Shown: positions 38,195 through 48,914 of the stretch, one piece after another
Numbering within the stretch: position 1 is the stretch's first letter
Layout of the letters: each line of letters opens with the position of its first letter
Notes under the pieces: model-generated
Databases searched by the model: none
What the model was told of the DNA's origin: nothing
Seen by the model: the letters and a program-made list of their open reading frames with translations, nothing else
Assembly (NCBI GenBank): GCA_031002005.1
Contig: JARYHS010009186.1
Span: 181,810,437-181,874,436 of the forward strand
Reading direction: 5' to 3'
DNA from: Vandiemenella viatica
Taxonomy: Eukaryota; Arthropoda; Insecta; Orthoptera; Morabidae
DNA length: 64,000 nt
Translations under genes and position numbers: made by a program

Positions 38195-38400
38195 ACCGAG
38201 CGTGGCGGATAAGCGGTTAAAGGTCTGGCCTCGCATTCGAATCCCCGTCCGGGAATCCAGATTTGGGTTTTCCATGGTTTTCCCAAATCACTCCAGGTGA
38301 ATTCCATTAATAGGCCATGGCTGAATTCCTTCCCGTACCTTGTTCCCAGTCCTTTTCTGCCTCTAATGACCCCAACGTCGACGAGGCGTTAATCAAAAAA
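38195..38400 (+). mobile_element. SINE family 1, copy 4
   Basis: Head ACCGAGCGTGGCGGATAAGC, B box CATTCGAATCCCC (partly lost), body CAGATTTGGGTTTTCCATGG and GAATTCCTTCCCGTACC, end GACGAGGCGTTAATCAAAAA. A short deletion has removed part of the head before the B box. Confidence 0.82.
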
Positions 38401-38490
38401 TAATCTTTTGTAAAAGGCTAGTAATTGGAGTTATTGGAACGATGGAATGTTCATTGTGTTCATCCCATATTAAAGAAAGTCACCATATAT

Positions 38491-39799
38491 TGTAGCATGA
38501 CGATTTCGTCAGCTCCAGTTTAATTAATATTTAACTATTAAAGGAAGTAATTAATCTGTTATATTTAATTATTCAAGGTAGTTATTCCGTAGAATTATTT
38601 AAGGAAGGGCTGCCAAAGACTTTTATATAGTTTTGTATGTGAAATATTATACTCAGACATTGTGATGGGTGGCCAAGGGGACAGTGCCTGGCGCCAGCCA
38701 GTCTGACGACGGCGGTCAGGTGATGGGAAAGTTTCCCGTTAAGCCGCTGCTGTGGCGGGTGAGCGCCAACCGTTCGAGAAATACCCAGCGGTGCCACGAT
38801 TCTGTACGTCACCTCGTGACCTGTCTAGGTTTAAAACGTAGCCAATGTGGACTCTCTTTTTGTAACAAGAGGGCTGATTGGGTGAATTTCTGTTCCATGT
38901 ACGACGAGAGAGAGGAGGAGGGAGAATCCGACGCCACTGGCGAAGGTTGAAGAAAATTCACTCTGGAACAAGCCGCCAAGGTGGACGGTTGCTCTCGCCC
39001 AGTGCGGTGGAGAGATCAGGTCTGGAAGTCAGGGCAGATATCACGCACACTGCATAGCGCAGTGGTGCTTCACTTCTGGCAAAGTCTGCTGGAATTGTCT
39101 GCCTGTCCGCTTTCCGACAGACGGCCATGTCCGTCTGAGCGGTTGCTTGGAGCTGAACCGGTAGAGATCGCAGATCGCGCGGCAATGAACTCACATTTGG
39201 GTAAAGTGTTGATTTCAGCCACCAAAGATGAGTTCATGGTTTTTTATCTGAGGTTGAACCCTTAAGCGTTCCCCTGTGAGAGAATCTCAGCTCAGAATTC
39301 CATTTTACTACTGTGCTAGCTGGCAAAACTTTGATATTATTCTAACGTGTGAATAGTGCAATCACCTAGCCTGAGGGTATTAGGACTAATTTGTTAATTC
39401 ATTTAGATTGGGATTGGCGCCCTTATTCTTTAACTATTGGCATGTACAGGCATTTATTTGTTCTTGTGCTTGTTTTGCAAATTAATGATTAAAGTTCAGT
39501 TGATACTTTCATTTTCCTTTTCATGTCGGCAACTTGTAATGTTGAGCTTGATTGCCTCCTTTTAAGAACATATGTTTCATGTTAACGTTAAATATGCTCA
39601 ACCTGTATTTAGCCATTGCTTTAAATTCATTAAAGGTTGGTCATTTGTGTGCCTTGTAACTGCAGCATCAACGTTCTTTGTAGATGTAGAATTCCCAGTC
39701 ATACATTTGCATAGTATCAATAATTCAATATTTCATGGTTTTAATAATTTATAATAAAAAAACACTCCCTCCCCCATATGCCACCCGGGAAATACTACA
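38491..39799. repeat. Solo LTR, 1309 bp, 4-bp target duplication
   Basis: Begins TGTAGC and ends ACTACA, so the ends form the TG...CA inverted pair TGTAG/CTACA. ATAT flanks it on both sides (38487-38490 and 39800-39803), the 4-bp duplication typical of Ty3/gypsy-type integrases. The middle (38640-39200) is distinctly GC-rich and the ends are AT-rich. There is no internal retroviral-type coding region and no second LTR, so recombination has removed the body. Orientation cannot be told. Confidence 0.75.
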
Positions 39800-39803
39800 A
39801 TAT

Positions 39804-40199
39804 TAGACTGTTGTTATCTAGCCGTCATGCACATATGAACTAGAACCTAAACCAAACGTTGAATACAAGGGCGTACGGCATAGAAGCAGAGGTTTGGATG
39901 TTCCGTGGATCATTGCAAGGAAATGAATGGAAGAGTTTATCATAGGTCTTCATTTATAAATCTGTCATGGAGAATGTCGGTTCATAGATAAGCTGATGGT
40001 GTTAGCTGAAAATCTTTCGGTATAGCTGTAGAAGCAAACGCCTGGACGTTCCGAGTGCCATTACAAATTCAAGTAAATTATTACTTCTAAGTCAAATGGG
40101 CAGCGAAAACGTAGTTTTGAGTACCGATTGAGTTGAAGTAAATATTTTCCTGAGTTATTCAGGTAAATATTACTCTTCTAGCCCCAAAGGCCGTCAAAA
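39804..40199. other. Spacer, nothing recognised
   Basis: AT-rich spacer between the solo LTR and the tandem-repeat region. Confidence 0.4.
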
Positions 40200-40467
40200 A
40201 TGACGGGTTTAACGGAGTTTTACGGTAATTTATTTATCTGCAGTTGCTTAACTAAATAGAATTTTTATAAAATAAAGCTAATTTTAATTTATCGTCCCTT
40301 GTGCTGTAGCAAAAAGCTTCAGTTGTCAACTTGACCAGTTTGAAATCCAGCCTAAACACAATTTCCACTAATATTGCTGCTAGAAAAGCAAAACTTCAAT
40401 CACGCGGGAATTAATACATTCCCTGTATCGCAAGTCAGTGTCATCATTAGTGTTGCCCAAAATCGGT

Positions 40468-40625
40468 CTTGGTCTTGCAGTCTTGGTCTTGGTCTTGCAT
40501 TTTTGCAAGACCAAGACCAAGACCAAGACCGCCTAATTTTAGCAAGACTAAGAGCAAGACTGACTGTGCAAGATTTAAGCAAGAACAAGACCAATTCTGC
40601 AAGACTCTTGCGTCTTGCAGTTAGG
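40468..40625. repeat. Left subterminal CCAAGA/TCTTGG repeats with long hairpin
   Basis: Five TCTTGG-type hexamers on one arm are followed by CATTTTTG and then CAAGACCAAGACC units on the other, so the strand can fold into a near-perfect hairpin of roughly 20 base pairs (about 40478-40530). More CAAGA units follow. The right end (44800-44925) has the same hexamers. Confidence 0.85.
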
Positions 40626-42027
40626 ACTTTTTTTTTATACTTTCTATACAAAATAAGTTTTTGGGTGCTTACATTATGCTGTTGTGTTCTGTGTGGTTTT
40701 AAAACACAAAGTGCTTAAATATGTCGTCACCCATTTAATAAATATTGTAGACACTTTTAATACACTTCAAACGTGAAAAATTTTTCTATAATAGTAATCG
40801 AATAATATAAAAAGCGTGCAATAAAATTTATGTACTGTTTAGGAGCCCGAATATAATAATATATAAGAGAACTATTTAAATAAATAAACTGATATATTGA
40901 CTGTTGCATCACAATATATTTTTGCAAAATATTCATTTACATGTAATGAATATATAGTATTTGCACAATTTTAACTCGAGGAGTAAACTCCAGAGTCAGT
41001 GGACCGGACAGGCTTAATTTAAATTATAAACTTATCCTATATAATACAAGAAATTGACACATAGAAAACAAACGAAACTTAACGTACTAGTACATAGAAT
41101 TTTGAAGAAGAAAATAGGCAGAAAATATGTAGGAAGACGTAAAGTACTGATATAATATAAATGACTATCAGTGCGTTTTCGTTGATGAAGGAATTGACGG
41201 TCTGAATAAGTAAATAAAAAATAATACATTAAATGTAGTAAGTATGACACTTAATTGAAGTATCGAAAATCGAAATAATAAAAACTAAAAATAATCTATA
41301 TAGAATATGCGTAATCAAATTATATGTAGTATGTTACCGAGAAGATGTTTATTTTCTTAATATTTCAAAAGTTAAAGTTACAAACTAATTTAAAATCTAG
41401 CTTTTAATAATAATCAATAAGGTTATCTACCTTATTAATAGGGAACATGCAATATTTTTATTTTTGCTTTCATTTTAAGTAACTTCATGCAGAATACACC
41501 ACAAATAAATTAAAAAAATTAAAACGGTAATATGTCTCGCAAAACGGCGGTCTGAAACTGACAGTTGAAATTTGCGCGCCAAAACTGACTTCCAGAACCG
41601 ATGACGTCACTCCTGTCAAGTCCTTTCTGACCTGTCAGTTGCTGTGGAAGTAAACTTGTCGTTTTGTGGTGGAAAAAACCATGTTAATCATATCAGCGGT
41701 CAATTGTCTTTGATAATATTTCATGGAGAGTTTGTGAAGAGTTCAACTTTCCAATCAAGCTTGAACACACTTTATGGATGTTTACAGTTTGTAAATCTTC
41801 TCCAAAATAATGAAGAAGACTCGCTTCACAATCCTTTTCTTTTACTGCATTTATATATTCACTCAGAATATCCACCTAAAAATATGAGGTTATTATTGTA
41901 GCATATAACATATATTTATTAATTTCATTGATACTATTTATTTAACAGCATTTATGCACGCTTTAGAGATTCTTATAAACCTGTATAGAGAAAGATTCAC
42001 CACAAGTTGGATTCCGCCACGGCTTGT

Positions 42028-42112
42028 GAGAACCTTGGTGGCTCTGGGGTATAGAGCATTGCCCTTGTTAGGCAAAGGCTGCAGGTTCGAATCCATCTTG
42101 TGGTGAGTTCCA
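42028..42112 (+). mobile_element. tRNA-like SINE head, degenerate
   Basis: GGCTCTGGGGTATAGAGC (A-box region) and GGTTCGAATCC (B box) with tRNA-like spacing. CACCACAAG (about 42000) and CTTGTGGTG (about 42100) bracket it as an inverted pair. The T-stem does not pair, so it is not a working tRNA. Confidence 0.4.
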
Positions 42113-42709
42113 TCTTTTCTTTCTATAAAGATTTATAGTTTCATCAAATAAACAGGTATACTGAACTGCTTACTTGAGAGAAACTGTTAGTGACAGGAAT
42201 GTGACCTATTTCTTTGGCTTTTATAAAAGATTTTCCAGAAGCACATTTAGATAAATTTGATTTCTTCCAGTAACATGTTATAGATGTAAGCGTAGGCTAC
42301 TCAGATCTTCTGTGTAACCATAGCAAGAGTGCAGCAGCATGCTTACACCCACCTGGAATAAGATTTTAGTGATAATAATGTGCTAAATTAGGGGTGTGGT
42401 GAGAGCACAGAACAACTGAACTCTCTGGCGAGACGATGATAGTTTTCTGCTCCCCATTTGTCCGCATGACATTTTATAGGCCATAAATAACATACAAACT
42501 TTACCTTCAGAAGTGGCACAATCTTCGCATTGGCAGGACTGGACTAAACCTTCCCTTTCATTTATAATGGCTGTAATATGATAACCTTCTTTGCGAACTT
42601 TATGCTCCGGTGTAACTCTACTTTTTACTATACACAATTCGCCATCTCTTTTAATTTGGACATAGCCGATTGCATTATCGCCATAAGATTCCCTTGTTGA
42701 GCTGAAATA

Positions 42710-43715
42710 CATCTACATCTACATCTACATATATACTCTGCAATTCACAAAATTGTGGGTGGCAGAGGGTGCTCAGCACCAAAGCTAATCTCTTTGCTGT
42801 GCATTCCAATCCCTAATGGTACGAGGGAAAAAAGAATTCATATAAGAATCAGTCCGGCACCTTATTTCTCTAATTTTATCTTTCCTGTCCTTCCGACTCA
42901 AATAGGTTGGTGGAAGAAGTATTTCACTACACTCATGAGTGAAAGTTGGAGTACGCATGTTTTCCAATAAGTTTAAACGAAACGTGTGTCGTCTATCTAC
43001 CAGAGACTCCCAACCTAATCTACTAATCAGTTCTGTGACGCTTTCATAAGGACTGTAGCAAGCGGTCACGAATCGAGCGGCTCTTCTCTGTACTTTCTCT
43101 ATACTTTCGATCAATCCCTTACGAAACGGGTCCCAAATGGCACAACAATAATCCAAATGTGGACGCACAAGAGATTTGTACGCTATCTCCTTTGTTTGTT
43201 CATTACAATTTTTCAAGATTCTACCTATGAATCGCAGCCTAGAATTTGCTCTACCTACTAAAAAATTAATGTGTATGTCCCATTTCATGTTCCTTTGTAC
43301 TGTTACTCCCAAATATTTAATAGAATCGACCATATCAATAACTGTATTGTTTAACTCGTATTTCTGAACAATCGGATTCTTTTTGTTAGTTATGCTCATT
43401 GTCTTGCACTTTTTACAGTTTAGAGTAAGTTGCCACTCAGCGCACCAAGCCAAAATAACATCCAGATCGCGCTGAATTTCTAATCAATCGGCCAAAGTTC
43501 TTACTTCCCTATAAATAACCGCATCATCAGCAAACAATCTAAAAAGGCTTTTCACTTTGTCTCCGAGATCGTTTATAAAAATTAAGAAAAGAAGTGGTCC
43601 TATTACACTTCCTTGAGGTACACCCGATGTAACATCTAGATTAGAAGAACTTTCTCCTTCAACGACAACATACTGCGACCGACCAGTTAGAAAATCCTTT
43701 ATCCATTAATAAGAG
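42710..43715 (-). mobile_element. LINE-A copy 3, 5'-truncated
   Basis: Best preserved LINE-A copy. On the minus strand it starts with WIKDFLTGRSQYVVVEGESS (43710), then SGVPQGSVIGPLLFLIFIND and LFADDAVIYREV, a stop, then the open frame 43453-42785 (KYLGVTVQRNMKW, YKSLVRPHLDYC, QRRAARFVTACYSPYES) ending FPRTIRDWNAQQRD. The untranslated region ends in (TGTAGA)n next to the SWIM-gene sequence at 42710. Only one stop and few changes, so it is younger than copy 1. Confidence 0.88.
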
Positions 43716-44197
43716 CTATGTATAGAAGCTGCTAAACGAAATAGGAAAATTCAATGCGATTTATACGTACCATAGTAGTTTAGTCCCTTTCATTTCTACA
43801 CTTGAATACTCAGCACTTTCGACAAAAAAATTACGACCATATCTACACTGACTTTCGGTAAATTCCTGGAGTCCGCTTTTATAAATCTGACTTCCATTTT
43901 TATTGAAAAATACAAATAATTTTCTCAATAAAACAATGTTCTCTTTGAAAACAATAAGCTGTCATAACAGTAGTGACGTCACTAGACGTTGATTGGTGTT
44001 TTAAAATACGTTCCGTTTCAAGTAACTTCAAATCGAAATTATTGTAAAAAATTAATATTAACCAAAATTAAAATGTTGCTGTAGTCTTTGTTTTATATTT
44101 TTTAACATTTTAATGACAAAATACCCATAATTCTTATAACTGCATGTTCCCTATTATTATGGAAGCTACATAGGAGCGAAATGCAGGACACTACAAA

Positions 44198-44254
44198 TAA
44201 TGAAGAAGACTCGCTTTACAATCCTTTTCTTTTACTGCATTTATATATTCACAA
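44198..44254 (-). repeat. Duplicated 57-bp piece of the SWIM gene
   Basis: Nearly identical to 41809-41865 in the same orientation and encodes the same EYINAVKEKDC-ASLLH peptide. It lies just outside the inner TIR unit but inside the hAT-like element. Confidence 0.8.
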
Positions 44255-44544
44255 AAGAATTAATATAAAGTAACAGTAATGTCAGCTATTGTGTACTGTT
44301 CTGTAATTTCATTTGTGTTGTATTTTTATTGAAATAAATGGTAAATTCAGTAAATTGTATAATTATTTTATTCCATTTCATATAAGGTGAGGGTCTATCA
44401 ATCTCTTTCTAGACAGATAATGTTCTTTAAAATACAGTCAAGTTAATGTCATTAATTTGTTTTCTATATGTTTAAACCATGTTTTACTACATTGAAGATT
44501 ATTAAATGTAAACGTTTATTAAGAAACAGACTGACTCCCGCGGG

Positions 44545-44630
44545 ACACAGTTGATAGCTCAGTTGGTTAGTTAGAGCATCGCCACTGATCGCTTAGGTCG
44601 TGGGTTCAAACCCCAACTGGCGTCAGTTGA
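44545..44630 (+). mobile_element. tRNA-like sequence, degenerate
   Basis: TAGCTCAGTTGGTTAG (A box) and GGGTTCAAACCCC (B box) with tRNA-like spacing, but the acceptor arms do not pair and the D-loop is enlarged. Probably a SINE head or tRNA pseudogene. Confidence 0.45.
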
Positions 44631-46000
44631 TTTTTTGAATTTCTCATGAAATGTTTAGACATTTATTAATTTGGTTGGTCTTTACCATGGCTATGTTAAT
44701 TCAAGCTTAAAATATACCTATTCTGTTGCGTTGTTCTAATATCTAAAGTAACGTTTAATAAATAGCGACAGGCTAATAGGTAATTGCAAGACTTGCGAGA
44801 CTCTTGCTGCAAGACCAAGACCGAGACCAAGACTGGGAGTGCAATACCAAGACCAAGACCAAGACCAGGTGTATTGATGCAAGACCAAGACCAAGACTGG
44901 CCAAGTCTTGTCTTGTTCTTGCATTTGGGCAACACTAGTCATCATGCATCACGATATAAACTTGATCTTAAATCTTTACAGATTCTTACACTTTTCTTTC
45001 TTAATATCTGTGATGAAGATCGATATTTTAACGCCTGAGACAGCTTACATCGGCTGAAATAATGACCCCAGTCAAAACGAAGGATGCTAAAATAAATCTT
45101 AACAACTTACGCTATGCCACGTAATATTTAATTGTGGTTTAGGCCACATATATCGCGATCAATTTGGAACTTCTTTCAAACCATGTAATGATTTCAGTAA
45201 AAAAAACAGATAATTAGTATGCCAATTTAAACGAAATACAAACTTTTCTTTCCGTATTCTGACAATTCTTGTCAAATTCAGTGTAACTCCTCGTGCCTTG
45301 TGCTGTAACAAAAGGTTCCCGTCTCCATCCGGGTCCAGGTTGCATTTCAACCTAACCACGTACTACGATGAACGCCAGAAGAACAATACTTTAATCTCAC
45401 CCATATTAATACATGAACCGTATCGCGTTTTAGTGGCAATAACGCATAGCGATATAAATTTGGTAACAAATCTTCAAGGGTTTTTACACGTTTCTTGTTT
45501 TGTTATCCGGGATTCAGACAGATTTTAAAACGTTTGGATGGCTGACACAGTTGCTGAAATAATAGGCGCAGTAATATTACACAGTGAAAGCAAAGGAAAT
45601 TAAAATAAATTTTATAAACTTACAATATGCCACGTAATATTTGTTTTAAGATGCACAGATCGCAATCAGTGTGCAACTATTTCCGTTCAGATGAATTAAT
45701 ATTTTCAATAATAGGACACAGTTTAAAATATATATATAAAAAAAACTATTCATGCCCTCTGCCGTAACGTAAAATGGCAGTTGTAATACTGATCCATGCT
45801 AAGTAGCAATTTAACAAAAACTTTCGATACATTGATGCTCGAAATACAAAGCTTTTATATTACATATCTATGGACAAAGAATTTAAGAAATACTTCTACA
45901 TATTAAAAGAATATTATGTAAATATAAGCATCTAATGATTGATATGTCAATTTTAACGCAATACATACTTTTATTTCAGTATTCTGTTAGTTATTTTATT

Positions 46001-46449
46001 CGCGGATGCTTAGGAATGTTATTAAATAAGGCGCATTACCAACAATAATGGCGTAAAGCGTGACGTCATTGCGCGACGTCAAGCCGTGACACGACACGTC
46101 ATAGCTGGCACAGTTGCTTATTATATGTATAGATTGTGAAGAGAAGGCGTTGTAATGATAACTTCTCTGTTGGAGTTTACTTCATCTCTGAAAGAGCTGC
46201 GAAAAAAAAAAAAAAAAAAAAAGATGAGGTGAGAGAAAGAAATTCTTTAAACACCATAACGGTTAGATTCGACGCCACTTCATGGTGACAATAACCCAAA
46301 ATAAAAATGTTTATAACATGACTGTCACAAACGAACTCCACATTAAAATACCAAATACGGACTTCTTCTATGATGATATTTACCAAATTCCTACGAAATA
46401 CGATAATATTAATAAACCTCACTGTTATTAGAATCTCTGAAAATCCAAC
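46001..46449. other. Spacer with poly-A run
   Basis: An A run of about 22 lies at 46202-46223. No coding sequence recognised. Confidence 0.4.
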
Positions 46450-46652
46450 ACCGAACGAGAGGAGCGAGTGGTCGCACTGAGGCTTCGAATCCCCATTCAG
46501 CATTCCAGATTTTGGTTTTCTCGAAATCACTCTAGGCGAATGCCGCGTTGGTTCCATCGAAAGTTAATAGCCGAATTCCTTCCCGTTCCTTTGTTCTACT
46601 CCTTTCTCACCACTAATTACGTAGACGTCGACGAGGAGTAAAAAAAATTTAA
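46450..46652 (+). mobile_element. SINE family 1, copy 5
   Basis: Head ACCGAACGAGAGGAGCGAGT, B-box remnant CTTCGAATCCCC, body CAGATTTTGGTTTTCTCGAA, CACTCTAGGCGAATGCC and GAATTCCTTCCCGTTCC, end GTCGACGAGGAGTAAAAAAA. The most diverged copy. Confidence 0.8.
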
Positions 46653-47299
46653 AAAATATAAAAAAAACCTTGATCTTTCTGCAAGAATCTTCATAGATAT
46701 ATAATAATTTAATATCCGGCCTTATCGCCCTATGCCAATTAAAAATTCTTAAATGATACCTCACGAAACCATAGCTGATTGTACTATTATTTTTCATTTA
46801 TTCATTGTGCAAGGGATGAAACTAACGAACATGTTAGCTGTATGCGAACCACATGAGATGTGTTACATTATTTGTTTGACGAAGGTGTTCACGAACACTA
46901 TTTGCAAAGTGGTCAGAGTCTCAATGATGTTGAACCCATATATGAACAACAGAGGGGATACATTCCAACAACTCGTAGAGCATATCTCTCAAAAACACAG
47001 AGGATGTTGATACATTTTAGCTCGGAGCAGTAAGATATTGCACTAGTAAACTAACTGTTAGTTGCCTTTCCTACCCGTAATCGCTGCAGCACACAGAGAA
47101 AGGATGAAAAGGTCGTTACTAGGCTGCTAGGAAGAGGTACGTGCGGTTTTTACGCTTTCGTGTGCGATCGAAAATCAAAGAGACAGCTCGTCACTGGTAC
47201 CAAAACTGTCAACGTCTGTTTATCGTCTACATCAAGAATCAGTGTTGTCTAACGCTTAAAGACCAAGTTTTGTTAAATGAAGTGTCGGAAAGATTTAAG
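46653..47299. other. Non-coding, no gene recognised
   Basis: Short open frames at 46753-47010 and 47141-47332 on the plus strand match nothing I know. No repeat ends seen. Confidence 0.35.
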
Positions 47300-47559
47300 A
47301 TAGACTCTAAGTATACGTACGAACCGCACTAGGCTGTCTGAAACTTCGGTGTTCAAAAGTGGGGTTACATGTTTGAAGCAAGTTGTTAGACCATAACTGA
47401 AACAGAATAGGATAGTATATCAATGTATCTGAGCCAAGAGCAGGCTGTACAAAACAGGATACTGGATTACAGTATCGACAGTGAGAAAAAGAAATTGCGC
47501 AACGTGAAAAAAAGAAAAACTAATTATATCTTAGATGCTAAGTAATAAGAATAAAGAGC

Positions 47560-48240
47560 CTTCATTTAATCAATCAAAGTTATAAAATTGGAGACAACGA
47601 TTTGAAATTTTGGGAAGGACTATGAAATTCGAAGTCAAGAAGTAAAGAAAAGCAGTGCTTACTATTAAAATATATCATAACACACAACACGCAGACCAAG
47701 GGTCCGAAAATAGATGGCCTATGACCCGCCTGATTCAGTTATAAAAGGTAGTTCTGAATAAGATCAATTGGCTTTTAAACAGAAGATAAACATCAAATGT
47801 TTCTGTAATTCATAAAGGTGGATTAAGATAATGTGTACATATACAATCGCTGGATTTGAAGGCCTTAATATCTAACTGTAGAGTAGAACGCAAGGCGTGA
47901 TAAAATATGTACCAATTGATATAACAGAAGAGGAATTAGTATTAGCGATTATTTTCGTCTAGCGATTCACTAAAAAATTCACATTAATGGTAAAGTAGAA
48001 ACATGGCCTTTGCAGACAGTTGAATTTAGGTTTCATAGTCGATACCTACCTAAACAGGTCTATTCTACTTAAGATTCAATGCGATATCATATATTTTCCT
48101 TGAAATACAACGTTTTAAATGTCAGAGACATGGCCACGTTGCATCTAATTGCAGAGGAAAACAGATATCCAAAATAGAGGGGTGAATATAATGTAATTAG
48201 TTGCTGCAATCATACAAACAAATGCGTGAGCACTAGGTAG
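47560..48240 (+). pseudogene. LINE-E ORF1 remnant with zinc knuckle
   Basis: One frame reads GVIKYVPIDITEEELVLAII (near 47900), and near 48107-48160 RFKCQRHGHVASNCRGK. The latter is a CCHC knuckle (C-x2-H/C-G-H-x4-C), and the GVI..VP.DI.EEEL block before it is typical of jockey-type ORF1 proteins. Stops interrupt. It runs directly into the LINE-E 3' region at about 48265 with the reverse transcriptase missing. Confidence 0.6.
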
Positions 48241-48835
48241 TATCATACATGTGAGGGTAAGATACTATAACGGCCCTCAGACCCATACCTTTAATGAAAT
48301 TGTACTTTAAGAAATATTTGTAGCAAGTTGAGCAGTTGAGTAATTATGGGTTTTGTATATTTTTCTTGCATTTAATTGTGATTTTTTTGTAAATGAAAAT
48401 TGTTTTATGGAGATAAATAATGTAAATGCTATGTGATCTATTCAAAAACAGTATACACGAAACATTGATTAAAAGTTTGTAATTCTAAGTACTGATGAGC
48501 TACGATGTTTGAGGCAGGACAATTTGCGATGGTTTGAACTGGTTCATGTTGATAATTTTGTGTGTAAATATTTTTAATTTTAATTTACGTGTATTTAATA
48601 ATGATTGTAAATTATTTTGTATTAATTATGATTGTTTTAATGTTATTTCAATTGTTTAAATATTGTCAGAATTCAAAAACGTCGGTCGAAAGTCTGAAAT
48701 ATTCTGGAATTTTCCTTAACGCCTATATAAGCGATCGGTATAGACGAGTTACTGTAGTTAGTTGCGTTTCAGCTTTGAAAAGTTTAGCTTTGAAAGTGTT
48801 GCAAGTTAAGCTGGGTATCCACTACGCTCGGCAAA

Positions 48836-48914
48836 CCCTCGAACATTGGCTCGCGCGGCGATACCTGGCTTGGTGGCAGGTATCGCCGCGCGAGCCAATG
48901 TTCGAGGGTTTCTG
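48836..48914. repeat. Long palindrome in the TTAA element
   Basis: AACCCTCGAACATTGGCTCG, then CGCGGCGATACCTG, a spacer of about 9 (GCTTGGTGG), then the exact complement back to CGAGGGTT. The arms are about 35 bases and essentially perfect, so a stable hairpin can form. Confidence 0.9.

Larger units (their letters stand above)
41693..43990 (-). pseudogene. SWIM zinc-finger gene fragment (transposon-associated)
   Basis: Three blocks on the minus strand. An N-terminal block (about 43990-43745) reads KSGLQEFTESQCRYGRNFF and VESAEYSSVEMKGTKLLWY. The central block (42712-42420) reads STRESYGDNAIGYVQIKRDG, then EHKVRKEGYHITAIINE and LVQSCQCEDCATSEG. A C-terminal block (41875-41693) reads VDILSEYINAVKEKDCEASL and HYFGEDLQTVNIHKVCSSL. 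CQCEDC is the first half of a SWIM motif (CxCx(n)CxH); the second half (GCKH) is missing because the exon appears to end at a donor, EG|GTAAAG. The last block is preceded by an acceptor-like TTTTTAG. In arthropod genomes similar proteins continue into a YqaJ-type nuclease (from memory); none is seen here. LINE-A copy 3 separates the first two blocks. Confidence 0.55.
41437..44157. mobile_element. Inner TIR-bounded unit carrying the SWIM gene
   Basis: AATAGGGAACATGCA near 41435-41450 is repeated in inverted form (TGCATGTTCCCTATT) near 44145-44160, bounding about 2.7 kb inside the hAT-like element. The flanks both contain TATTA next to the repeat, a possible 5-bp or diverged 8-bp duplication. 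It contains all recognisable pieces of the SWIM-type gene. TIR similarity is only about 13-15 bases, so confidence is limited. Confidence 0.45.
40448..44937. mobile_element. hAT-like DNA transposon, 4.49 kb, 8-bp target duplication
   Basis: Starts TAGTGTTGCCCAAA and ends TTTGGGCAACACTA, a perfect 14-bp terminal inverted repeat. GTCATCAT flanks it on both sides (40440-40447 and 44938-44945). The 8-bp duplication fits the hAT preference nTnnnnAn. Next to each end are many copies of CCAAGA/TCTTGG in both orientations (40468-40640 and 44800-44925), likely transposase binding sites. No hAT transposase is recognised inside. The contents are a second TIR unit, a SWIM-type gene fragment, a LINE-A copy and tRNA-like pieces. 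Defining features are seen directly; the superfamily is inferred from TIR and TSD. Confidence 0.8.
40200..46000. repeat. Degenerate tandem repeat, unit about 0.5 kb, split by a transposon
   Basis: CTTGTGCTGTAGCAAAAAG (40301), CTTGTGCTGTAACAAAAGG (45298) and CTCTGCCGTAACGTAAAATG (45760) mark successive units. CGATATAAACTTG (44955) pairs with CGATATAAATTTG (45450), and GCCACGTAATATTT occurs at about 45116 and 45629. When the hAT-like element 40448-44937 and one target copy are removed, the spacing between markers in the interrupted unit (about 155) matches the intact unit (about 151). Roughly three diverged units are present. Confidence 0.65.

Noticed and set aside
44545..44630. Functional tRNA gene
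   Set aside because: A and B boxes are present but the acceptor arms do not pair and the D-loop is too long.
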